In this document: positions 21,891 to 33,300 of the stretch, one piece after another
How the letters are laid out: every line of letters begins with the position of its first letter
Position numbering within the stretch: the first letter of the stretch is position 1
NCBI RefSeq assembly: GCF_001039355.2
Contig: NW_019775972.1
Coordinates: forward strand, 1 to 64,000
Direction: 5' to 3'
Origin: Lingula anatina
Taxonomy: Eukaryota > Brachiopoda > Lingulata > Lingulida > Lingulidae
Length of the DNA: 64,000 nucleotides
The notes under the pieces: model-generated
Told to the model about the DNA's origin: nothing
Seen by the model: only the letters and a program-made list of their open reading frames with translations
Databases searched by the model: none
Program-made: the position numbers and the translations under genes

Positions 21891-22351
21891 GCTCTGCAAA
21901 ACCGACCGCTTATATGCAAAATTTTTAATTCTTTTATGCAGCAGTTGCCGATATATGGATACTTTTTTGACAGAACCATGCTTTGCCAAAGCCAAGCTTT
22001 GGCCAGCCCAAAGGACTACTACCCAATTAAATCACTGCATATTACACAATGCAGCAGCGCAACAGGCATAGTAGTCAGTTTATTGGTAGCGATATACCTG
22101 ACTACACACTTCTCCATTCACATATCTTATAAGAGATCGGAGTTTTTTTAAAAAAGAACGCATTTTTAACCAAGGCATACCTTCAAAACTGAAATATTCC
22201 ATATTAAATGTCAAGTCTGTATCTATTAATAAAACTTGTTTTGTTTTAATTAAGAATACATTAATAATGGTATAAAGCAAGTTTTTAATGAGTGAAAACG
22301 AATAATAAATTTTCGTTTTAAAAGAAACTAACAAATTCAGTTTTAAACTGG

Positions 22352-23631
22352 TAGGGGAGACCGGGGCTAGTTGGACCCCGGGGTAAGTTGGCCCCCCCGT
22401 CATTTTATGAAAAAGTAACTACGAGGTAAAGAAATTGGCCACATACTCTTGTAAAGTGACCGTAGCCTACAATGCTAAGGAAGTGTCGGCCGTTAAAAAG
22501 TTTTAATTAAGCGGTGAGTCCAAATAAACTATTTTTGCACCTAAAAGTAATTTTGTTTAAGAGATTTAAAAATCTATTTTCATAGGCTTTTGATCGAATA
22601 TAAGATATGTATAGGGCATCAAACTGACGCTCATTGTTTCAAGTTTCACAGAGATGTATCATCGTTGCTCATTCTAGCACCATAAATGGCTGCCATCCCT
22701 TAAAATAAATAATGTGCACCCGGGGCTAGTTGGCCCCCTCGACTCGGGGCAAGTTGGACCCTCATATTACCCACAATCCTTTGCGCGCAACGCTGTTTGA
22801 AATAAACAAGAAGTTGTAACTTCTTGAAATAAACAAGTTGGTGAAATTGACAAAGCTTGCCGGAGTTAACCGTCTGATTGATTTTTTAAAATTTGCTCTC
22901 TAGTGTCTTTTCGAAAATTTATATTAGAAATGTTCTGTTGATTGTATGTATTAGAAAGCAAATCCACTGGACTTTCCTTAGAAAAACATTTATTTTGCCT
23001 TAATTCATTGTAAGGTGATTTTATTGTATTTATAGTGTTATATGTGGCCCCAAGGGGATTTTCCACCCCTCCCATTGTTGAAACAAACTCAATGGTTTAA
23101 AACTGAATTTATTACTTTCTTTTAAAACGTAAATTTATTATTAGTTTTTATTCATTAAAAACCTGCTTTATAACATTATTAATTTATTCTTAATTAAAAC
23201 AAAACAAATTTTATTGATAGATTTTTTTGTTCTTGCAACACATCCCCCCCCCCCCCCAACGTGACGTACGGAAACCTCAATAAATCTGCCTCATTTGAAC
23301 TATTTATTCATCAAAGACTCTCAAAAATGAATTTAATAAATTAAAAATGTATAAAATGTATTTCAAGGCGTTTATATGGGATATATACTTCATTTTCGTA
23401 TAGGGGGGCCAACTTGCCCCAACCCTGGGGCCAACTTGCCCCGTGGCGTCAACTGCGTTTTTTGTCAAATTGTGAGCCATCTGGCATTATATTTGAAAAA
23501 TAATGGTGTTACATACGTAGCTTAGTTCATAGGGCTTACTTTGAAACCGGTTTTGTTACTCTAACCCATTCCTAGTTGGCTCTACAAGGCCAAAAGTGTC
23601 TAACTGGGCCAACTAGCCCCGGTCTCCCCTA
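22352..23631. mobile_element. TA-flanked element with 21 bp terminal inverted repeats
   Basis: The left end is TA followed by GGGGAGACCGGGGCTAGTTG; the right end is CAACTAGCCCCGGTCTCCCC followed by TA. The termini are perfect inverted repeats and the flanking TA fits a Tc1/mariner target duplication. The 1.28 kb interior has no transposase I can recognise and includes the right arm at 23222-23447, so it is non-autonomous or a composite. Confidence 0.75.
23222..23447 (-). repeat. ~210 bp inverted repeat, right arm
   Basis: It contains TATTCATCAAAGACTCTCAA, TTCATTTTCGTATAGGGGGG and CCAACTTGCCCCAACCCTGG, and pairs with 20370-20590. Confidence 0.8.
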
Positions 23632-24020
23632 ATTATTTAACAAACCATTGAGTTTGTTTCAACAATGGTCTCTAGCTCTGTTGCGCGCAAAGGATTGTGG
23701 GTAATATGAGGGTTCAACTTTTGCCCCGAGTCAGCTCAAAATTTTTGCCACGAATTCCCGATTGATCAAGAATTGCAAGAACTGACTACGATTATATACG
23801 AATCTGTTAGGAACTTCACGAACTGATTACGATTCAACCACGAATCCTGAAATTTGTCAATTCATGGCGATTCGTGGGATTCGTGGTCTTTGTGAAATAG
23901 GGACATTAGCATTGTAGGCTACGGTCACTTTACAAGAGCATGAGGCCAATTTTTCTTACCTCGTAGTTACTTTTACATAAATTGACGGGGGGGGGGGGGG
24001 CAACTTCCCCCGGGGTCCAA
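23632..24020. repeat. Outer inverted-repeat segments of the nest
   Basis: The stretch around GCGCGCAAAGGATTGTGGGT at 23681 is inverted with ACCCACAATCCTTTGCGCGC at 22769. The stretch TAGGCTACGGTCACTTTACA at 23912 is inverted with TGTAAAGTGACCGTAGCCTA at 22452. The segment therefore mirrors parts of the element to its left, with about 120 bp of unrelated sequence between. Confidence 0.7.
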
Positions 24021-25385
24021 CAAAGTTCTTGTCAAAATGATGAAAGTGACCATCTCAAAATGATGTTAGCACCTCGCAAAAAAAAATTTACTGGTCAAAA
24101 TGATCCTTCCATCTTTTTTGTACAAACGGCGTTCCATAAAATCCAAGTTTTTTGTATTAAAGTGTTGTTACACTTTCCAAGCGATGTCTGTGCGGTGCAC
24201 GCATAATACCCGTAAATCTCTTCTCGTGCGACATAACAATAGTGAAGATTTTTACAACTTAGTTTAATTCACATTATTACCGTGGCAAACGTATTTTAGG
24301 ATTTAGGTAACGCGCGTGATGGTTAAGAAGTACGATTAAACTGATTCGGATCATATAGTGATGCTTAGACACAAACGTATTCCATTTTTAGTCATTTAAT
24401 CACGATTGAAAATTTAATCCACTCACTTTTCTTTCTATTTGTAGGTATACAGAGTAGGCCTACGCCGCACAAATCTGAACTTGTCGACATCGTGTGGCTG
24501 TTGCATGCTTTGGTGATGTAAATCAATCTATAGATAAACAAAAAATTGTTTGTAATACCTACGATTACACTGGGGTAACTTTTCGTCGTGGTTTTTGTTT
24601 TGAAAAGAAAAACGCAAACGAACATACAAGGTCGCAAGTTAAGGAATGTGTTCCGTGAATGTGTTCTGAGAAAGGGAAGGTTTTATCTTGATTTTTGTTT
24701 TTATCTTGGTTCCTAGTTTCAATTTGCGTTTTCATGAAGAAAATATGACCAACATACTTTGTTTCAGCTTTTTTAAAACTTATAATCATTTTTACAAACA
24801 CGTGTATGAGAGGTACATGTAGGTACATGTATAAAGCCGAGAACTATTAAGTTGGCACTATTAAGTTGGCATGCTTTATTATTAAAACTAAAATGTAAAA
24901 GTAAATATCGTTCTTTTTTACAAATTCACAGCATGTTGAATCTTTTCATATGACAAAACATTGGTTACGTTTGTATTTGTGTCTTTTTAATGACATAAGT
25001 ACAACAAACCCATGCTATCTAGGGATGTTTAAAGAAGTCGAAGAGCGCCAGAGAGGGAACGGGAACAAATAGTTAACAAAGAATTAACTGATATAGCCAA
25101 AAATGCAAAACTCGGGGTGGAGTATGTTTTGCCATCTTTCACGTCAACTGAAGTATATTCAATAAAATTTAAGATAAACATATTTGCGTAAATGAATTTC
25201 AAGCTTTTTGAGTCATAAGTGGGATGGGTGGGTTTCACGATACGTTTGTCAATCTGTGTAAGACCGTCCCGCTGTCTGATTAAAAGCTCGTCTGGTTCTA
25301 GCCTCTTATATATTTCGTTCTAACGCCCCGTGTTTGTTACATTAAGAATTTCCTAATTGAACTGCTTCAGTTATGATGATACATA

Positions 25386-25431
<46 letters not shown>

Positions 25432-25816
25432 GATAAGATAAAAGGGCACTTTACACATCTTTAGTTTATCTGCTTTTCAAAATTTAGAAGACGTACTCTA
25501 CACCTGATTGCATCATCTGGATTTATATCAATCGTGTTTTCGGGTGGTCGGTTCATGCCTTGGTTTTAAGCAGAGTGATTTGACGTTTCAGTCTTACAGT
25601 TCTGATCTGATATGAGATAACTGTTTGTACAATGTAGTATTTGTTGCTTGTTTGGTGCGAGGCGTCTCCTAAAGGAATTTATTGTTTACTGGCATATGTC
25701 TGTTTATGTTAAATAAAGCAATGAAAAGGTTTTTTATCTCTTAAATGTGCGTGTATATGCTTTGGTGTCTAGATTTATCCTAAGAAGTAACAGAAAAAAT
25801 ATTTTCAAATAAATAG
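24021..25816. other. Intergenic sequence, no feature recognised
   Basis: I see no coding exon, no transposase or RT motif and no structured RNA on either strand. A TA microsatellite lies at 25393-25428. Confidence 0.5.
25393..25428. repeat. TA microsatellite
   Basis: About 18 TA units in intergenic DNA. Confidence 0.95.
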
Positions 25817-26092
25817 TTTATTAATGAATAACTTAAAAAAAACTTCAACAGATCTACATGGCATTTGCCAACTTAAACAAAAAGTTGTCCTCACTCTCGA
25901 AAACAATTGGAAATATACCCAAAGTATATATGTACACAATTTTCTTGTATAAAAATAGCTTATTTTCAAAAAACATTTAAAATGTATACAAACTATCTGT
26001 ACCTTGTAAAATGGCTACAGTATGAAATCTTAAATTAAAAGTGCATTTTTTATACCAGATTCCATTAAATGTCTTACTGAAAACACCACACA

Positions 26093-26143
<51 letters not shown>

Positions 26144-27017
26144 ATATATCATTTATGTGTAAGTAAAACACTCTATTTACAACAATATACACGTATATAA
26201 ATAAATTTGTGGCACTTTGTTTTAAATCAGCATATTCCACACATTACAAACAATTTTGATATGTTGTATTTCTTTGAATGATTATCAAGCAAATCCTATC
26301 ATCAAAACTAGTTTAATTTGCCATGAAAAGGAAAACATTTAAAAACAACTGAGAAATAAAAATGAAACACGTATAATGTGGTATGTATTCAGTTTGATTT
26401 TGAGCAACAACTGGGATATTAACACTGTACAAAATTAATAATTCCTTTTGCATGCCTGCATTCTAGCTGCAGTAGAATAACTCAGTTATAACTGTGGAAT
26501 CAGAATCTCAATTCAAAAGGCATTTTTCCTTTCAATTTTTACACACCATTCACAAATTTCAGATTATTTTGTAATTTCTCTGTAGAGTTTCTGTTTAATT
26601 TATGACATCATACTTGTGTATGTACAAGTTAAAAGAATATAAGGCACAACTATCAAAAGCTATAAAGCATGTCTACCTTATCTGTCTACTATATACTACA
26701 AAATGAAAGCCCCATGGCAGTTTAGGGTAGATTTTCAATTCTACAATGTGTACAGTACTCTACCTAATGTAATATCTCACTCATCTAAAAATCTTTAATA
26801 AAATAAATATCATTTCTCCCATAGACGGCTAAAATCCATACAAAATTCTTGGATAAGAATATATTTAAAAATTCTTGTTCATTTTCATTCTCAAGGTGTT
26901 TCTTAAATTAGTAGTTGTTGGTGAAAGTTTTTTTCTTTCTCCTAAAAAAATCCACCTGTCAGTGTTTTCTCCAAGAGTGATAAGATATGGATATCACACA
27001 GAGAATGTGCATTTAGG
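25817..27017 (-). other. Presumed 3' UTR of the giant gene with poly-A signal
   Basis: Downstream of the TAA at 27018-27020 the minus strand is AT-rich and non-coding. The first canonical AATAAA on that strand is at 25817-25822, giving a 3' UTR near 1.2 kb. This is inference; the cleavage site is not visible. Confidence 0.4.
26094..26136. repeat. TA microsatellite in the 3' UTR of the giant gene
   Basis: About 21 TA units lie within the presumed 3' UTR, with a shorter TATATAT stretch close behind. Confidence 0.95.
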
Positions 27018-27396
27018 TTATTTTCTTTTATATTGGTGAGAATTTTTCCTTTCACGCTTTCTCTGTTCAATCCTGGACATAATGGCCGTTGCACTCAATG
27101 GTTCGAAAGGTATTGTGTTCAACTCAGGGACCTCCCATTCCAATGTCCCTAGTCCCGATGTTTCGGTTCTGGTGCGCTGCCTGGAAGTTAAAGCTGCTTC
27201 CACTGTTCTCTCACTGCGCAGCAGTATATCTCTGGCATAGCCGGAGCTCAGGTACGAGGTGTTTCTGGATGGTGAGGGGGACCTGTATGGGGACTGGCTT
27301 GGGGCTATCTCATAAGCTGGGTAATCAAAGTCTGTATTATATGTGGGTTCGTTTCTGTAGTTCAGTGAAGATGGTGAGTGGTAAGATGCATCCCAA
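27018..27396 (-). CDS. Giant gene last coding exon I
   Basis: It reads SWDASYHSPSSLNYRNEPTY, then YRSPSPSRNTSYLSSGYARD, TVEAALTSRQRTRTETSGLG and LEWEVPELNTIPFEPLSATA. It ends with a basic helix IMSRIEQRKRERKNSHQYKR, K and TAA. There is no START-domain fold signature: too short, no long hydrophobic strands and no C-terminal amphipathic helix of that family. Confidence 0.82.
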
Positions 27397-30300
27397 CTGA
27401 AACATTAAAATAATATAAGTTATCTAAAGACTTTCCTTTTAAGTTGTGAACAGGTGTTCCTTAACAGCAGATTAAATGTGTAGACAACTAAATATGTCCT
27501 GACTAAATGCTGATGTATGAATGATGCTGACAAAAGCCCAATTTACATACTCCTATCTAAATTATTTTTGAAATATGTTTTGTAAAAATTATAATAACAA
27601 TTGGAAGTCAGTACCTTCCACATTTCTTTAAAATATCTTGTCCAATTTCCTTTCACAATATTATCTATATTGTCTGCATCAGTGCTCACCTTTGCTCTCT
27701 TCCATCATCGCCATGGTAACCAGTAAATTCCTGACTTTCACTGTGATGTAATCCAGGGGTGTCAAGGTGGTACTTTTTACGCATAGCCTCAATTTCATCA
27801 TCTATCTCCTACAACGCAAATATTTATAAATCATTAGAAGTGACAAAATAAAATCTATTACCGTAAGTGTGAATCACAGTTAAGATCTGATTGTTGAGGA
27901 ATTTAATGCATTCTGTGATTAATTTTAGAAGGCCAAGCTGCCAGAAGGAACAGCAAAGAGAAAAGAGAACTTATATCATGCAGATAACAAGCACGTGGCT
28001 GATGATGTATGGTTTAAATCAAAACACTGAAATATTGTGGATACACTTAAATACTATGGTTACTTAAAAGCTTTTAAATAATTGACATATTTGACAATTT
28101 TGCATCCAGACCAGGTAATTTTTTAAGGTATGTGTAAATTTTGTTTTAAAAATGTTGGAGTTTTTAACTTATATTACATGGGTACTATATTACTGTAGGG
28201 ATATTGCAGTGCAGAAATATATAGTTTATACAAGCTGAACACAAAAATGGCACTTATTAGAACAAAGTGCAACAAATCAAACACAAATACCCAGGGGGGA
28301 ACAAAACCCTAGACCCAGTAAATAAACTTTACATTCTTACAATACAGAACACGAAAAAAGATTTTAAAACTAAATTCAGGATGTGGGCAACTACATGAAC
28401 AACTGGATTCTGCAAAATATATTTTTGAAAAGCATATGTCTCTTTTCAAAGTAATTTAATAAAATTGACCATTTTTCTATACATTTGAGATAGGGATTCA
28501 GACTTAAAAACTGTGTAGAAATGAAAACCCCATTGCAGGTTAAGTGTGCCAAAATATACAGTTCTAAACTACTGCTCTAAAGATAACAAGTGTAAGCATG
28601 CAGCAAATTCCAAACATCCACCAATCAATAAATGCATATGAATATTGACAAATTATACATATGTCAGGGTAGAAACTGCAATTTGGTAGAGTCAGCAATG
28701 CTAGAGGTAGGGAGAAGTGTCAATCAGTGTTCACTAGTGTAGACAGAACACTTCTATTGGTTTGCATGTTTGGATGTATACCAGTTTCCACCATGAATAT
28801 ATATATATACTACCACCCAGAGTTTCAGCTTCCCGTCAAATAAATCTGAAACACGGGGTGACAAGCACAGTACACAAACACAATACAATTCAAACCAGGT
28901 GCAAAGGGGGATGCCATCACCAAAGAAATCAAACCATCATAAATAAACTACAACACTTCAGTGATGTACCTGATAGTATCCTGTAAATTTACTAGCTGAG
29001 ACCTGTAATTCAACATGGAAATGCAAAAGATGGGTTATTTGATCTAACATAAAGTGACAATAGCAGTTAAAAGACAATATATCTAAATGATAGACAACAA
29101 AAGCCATTCTATGTGTTTAACATAAATCTGAAAGTTACTTTAGACTGAAGACATTAAAAGCAATAATAAAATAACGTGACAGTTTTTATGGAGAGGGTTA
29201 CTTTATGCAAGTTGATCAAAATTATAACAACGTGAAAAGCACATAATGAATCTCTACACATAAATGCAGTTTTAAAAATTGTATGAACAAAAAGAAGCAA
29301 CTACAACAAAATAATTAACAAAGTGGTATATAAAAGATGACAGTAAAAGCAAAGAAGTGATTTTCAAATGCAAAGTAATGTTAACAAGATAATCTATCAT
29401 TTAATTTTAACTTACTACACTAATAGTATCTTATTTTCTAGTTTTTTTTTCTATGTCACTTAAGTGTGAATTATATGTTTTTCAGCTATTTTTTGTTTTC
29501 CTAGAAGACAATAAAATGGATCACACATTGAACTCCAAAAGTATCAGACATTAGACATCAGAAGTTCAGAGCATTAAACTACTTACCCTTTCTCTTCTTT
29601 CCTTATTTAACTCATCATCATAATAATCATTCCTGTCATAGGAGAAATATGATGATGATGATGCTCTAGGCTCAGGTCTGGCTGACCATGAACTGAAATG
29701 ATAACAGGATAAAATTTATTAATACATAAAAATACACTACATTATCAAAAATTGTTATGGAATTGAAAAATCAAAAACAATTCAATATCATATTGAAAGT
29801 TAATTTCAGGGATGACACATGCAAACAAAGACCCAAATGCGTAGAGACGAAAAACAAATTAATGCCAATGATTGTTACCTGCTATCAGATGATGCCTTGG
29901 GTCTAGGTACAGAGTATTTCTCTCTTGGAGATTTCTTCAAACTTTCATGGGCCTTTTCAATTTCTGCCCTGCTCTGTCTCCTCATCTGCTGAGTTTCTAA
30001 GAGCAAGCTCTCTGTCTCATCGTGAAGTGATCGTACAAAGGTGAGGACACTGGCCTGATCAGAGGTGGGAAGATTTCGCCTGGCAACCTTGGGGCTTAAC
30101 ACATCTCCAACCACATCTTTCCTGAAGGTATCCTTTGGTCTGTATGCTGTGGTGTCTTCACTATCTTTGACTGTATAGCTTCTGTATGAGCCTACAGAAT
30201 GAGAGCTCACCGATGGAGAGCTGTAGAATGGCAGAGTGACAGAACTCTCCGTGCTAGGCAGAGAGGGCAGTGGTGGTCTTGTAATTCCATAGTCTCTCTC

Positions 30301-33300
30301 AGGTTCCAGGTGATGAAGTCTATAGTTGTTGTTGTTGTGACATTCATGGAGATGCACATTTTCAGGATGCTCAGGGGATAGTTTTCTCGGAGGTTCTCTG
30401 TGATATAGCAGACGAGATGTACTTTTTGCTGATGGTCCACTACTGGCATCATCTGCTGGATACGGTCTGGGTGTTGTTGACTTGTTCTGATTGGCATCAG
30501 GGTTCAAATTTGTTGAATATTGCCCTGATGCATATGACACAGTCTCCTCTCTAGGCGATCTTGAACGTGACCTTGACCTGGACATTGAACTTGGAGAAAT
30601 TTCCAAACTTGCTGCGAGTGAGTTGTTGGCCACATTTACAGATGTGGCAGTAGAAGACGGTGTTGATGTTGTGGTCTCCTTGTTGGTTTTTACCAAATCT
30701 TTTCTCAGTTTTGCTAAATGTTGGAGGTAATGCATTGGGGTCCAGTAGCCACCAGATTCAGACATTTTAATGCTACTAGTAATACTGCTTTTCCTTGATG
30801 AGGATGGAGGTCTCTGACTGCTGGTTTCGCTGACTGTATCACCTTTGTCCCAGCTGTGGTCACGGCCATGCTCATGATGTTCATGATCAGTTCCGTGATC
30901 ACGTCTAGCAGGACTAGGGCTTTTGGTGCTTTCATAACTCTTCTGTTCTCTTTCTCGTTCTACTTTAAATACTTCAATTTCAGCTTGCCGTCGTATTTTG
31001 GCCATTTCACTCCTCACAAGGGCTCTGGGTTTTCTGCCTTTGTGTCTCTCCTTTTCCAAATGTCGAATCCTTTTCTCAATGCTCTTCTTAGACTCCTCCA
31101 ACTGAGTGCGGTATTTCTCAAGGTACTCTTCAGTAATTTCTGTTAGGTGCTGTGCACCTGTTTCAAATTTGAACATTTCTAATGGCCTGTCATCATCCCA
31201 GTTCTCTTCTAAAGTTTTCAACAGAATGTCTGTTTGTCCAAATGCATAATTCAACTGAGCTTCAGCCAATTCCACATAAATCCTTGATGGAACATAATCC
31301 AAAGCAAGGAGACTTATAATACGTAACCTTTCTGTTCGCAATTTTTCCATTTCGTCAAGAATTTGTTGATGACGTTCTTGATCATCAGTTCCAATAGATT
31401 CATCAAGGTGATCTCTGGGTGACAAAGACAAGTCAAGATCTGTTTGTGTGAAATCATCAGTGATATTCAAGGATGTATCTGCCTGTGTACCCTCACTGAG
31501 GAAACTTATTCTGTCACTGGTAGATTCAGACACACTCACTGTAGTATTGCTTTCGCTTTCCTTGCTATTATCCATTTCTTTCTCAGATACAAAGCCACCA
31601 TATGATGTAGAAGTAAGCACATCAGCAGTTGTTGTATCTGGCCCTATGGCAGAGGTTGCTGTATTCACCAATGTACTTCTTTGTATAGGAAGTTGGGCAG
31701 CAGGAGAAGGGGTGCTTGTTGTTTCTACATCGCAATATTCTCTACCATCTTCTTCATCAACTACACCTGATATATCTACACCTCCAAGCCCTCTATTTGA
31801 AGTGTTGACTGTGAAATAACTATCACCTGTGGTCAAATGTTTGACCTGGGTTGTGTCTGATCTCTCGCTATGTGACTCATCTGATGTTCTGGTCAATTCA
31901 TCTGATGTTTCATGTGATGTTAGTTCAGCATTTTGTGACAAAATTGAACTTGTTGATGTAACAACCATTGGCAGTCCAATATTAAAGTCTTTAATTTGAG
32001 ATCCACTGATGACTATGGTTGGCAGAGTCAGGCTGGTTGTTTGCATTGCTGTGGTCACTACAGACGACAAGTCAACTGTAAAATACAATACAGCAGCCTG
32101 TTAGTATCATATGAAGAAATTATTTATGAATATCTATTTAATACAAATTGTTAAGTATTCTACTATTCCTTAATCAATCTATCCATCAATGAAATGGAAA
32201 TAATGCTTGCAATTCATTTGAACTAAACTTCATTTTTACAACAGGAGTACACGTTATCTTCCTGAGCTCTATCTAGACCATATTGCAACCAAAACAGCTT
32301 AAAGCCCAATGTCAGAAAATCAAATAAATATTTACCAGGCATTGACACAATAGGCTCCATTGGTGATTTTTGCTGAATTGTGTCATTCAGATCAGGCATT
32401 GTTGGTGTAGGACTCATCCACTTTCTTCTGCTGGTAGATCTTGATTCTCCTGTTCGCCTCAGCAGAGCCATCATCAGAGCATGTTCTTTCCTAAGGGCCT
32501 CAATATCTGGTGGAGTGATGGTGTACTGTGGCATTTCAACCTCAACAGTACCAGCGCTGGGCCTTCTAGGAGCAGTGCTTGGTGTGGAAAGAGATGGTGG
32601 TTCAGACTGATGTTCAGTCTCAAAAGAGTGTTCATCAGTAGCAACTGCTGTTGTTGTTGCTGCCATATCCAGATCAGACTGGGAACTCAGCAAAGACCAT
32701 AGTGAGTCTGTTGTTTGAAGGCCCTCACTGACCATAAAGCTAGATGCTTCATTGAGATCTGCTGCACTGCTGACTCTACTCTGGCCTGTGAGCAGAGACA
32801 TAAGAGAGTCTCCTGTCTGCATGCCAAAACTATTGGTCCTGTTGAAAGGGGTTTCTTCTTCTGTGTTCAAATCAAAGAGTGACCACAAAGAGCGTGTGGT
32901 CTGAGATCCAATGCTAAAAAGTGGTCTGGTCTGTAAAGAAACATCAGCTGTGCTTCTCGGTCTGATGAGAAGAGATTCAATGGACTGGCTGGTTTGGGAG
33001 GCAAAACTACCCCAGCCTCTTGGTATGTCTCTTTCGATGGTTGAGAATGTAGAATGCCAAGACGAGTCTGTCTGGAAGCCTTGTGATCTCTGCTGCCGGG
33101 TTTTTCTTTGAGTCTTGTCTTCATTTGAAACTCTACCAGTTCTCATAGATTCAATGATGTTGCCTGAAGAATCTCCAAACATTTCATCATTGCTGAGATA
33201 CAGTCTTTCTTCAGAGGAAGAGATGGAAGTCTTGCTTGGGGCAGACTGTTGGAAGAGAAGACTGGAAGAGAGATCAGTGATGTTTGATGGTAAACTGGCT

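Noticed and set aside
20353-24000. CRISPR array or integron suggested by many short repeats
   Set aside because: Repeats are inverted and of unequal spacing in a eukaryotic genome with introns; they fit transposon termini.
25029-25238. 69-codon minus-strand ORF as a possible downstream exon of the giant gene encoding START
   Set aside because: No START motifs, no clear splice sites, and it lies beyond the likely poly-A signal.
25977-26240. Minus-strand ORF with IYIYIYIY
   Set aside because: It is a translation of the TA microsatellite in the 3' UTR.
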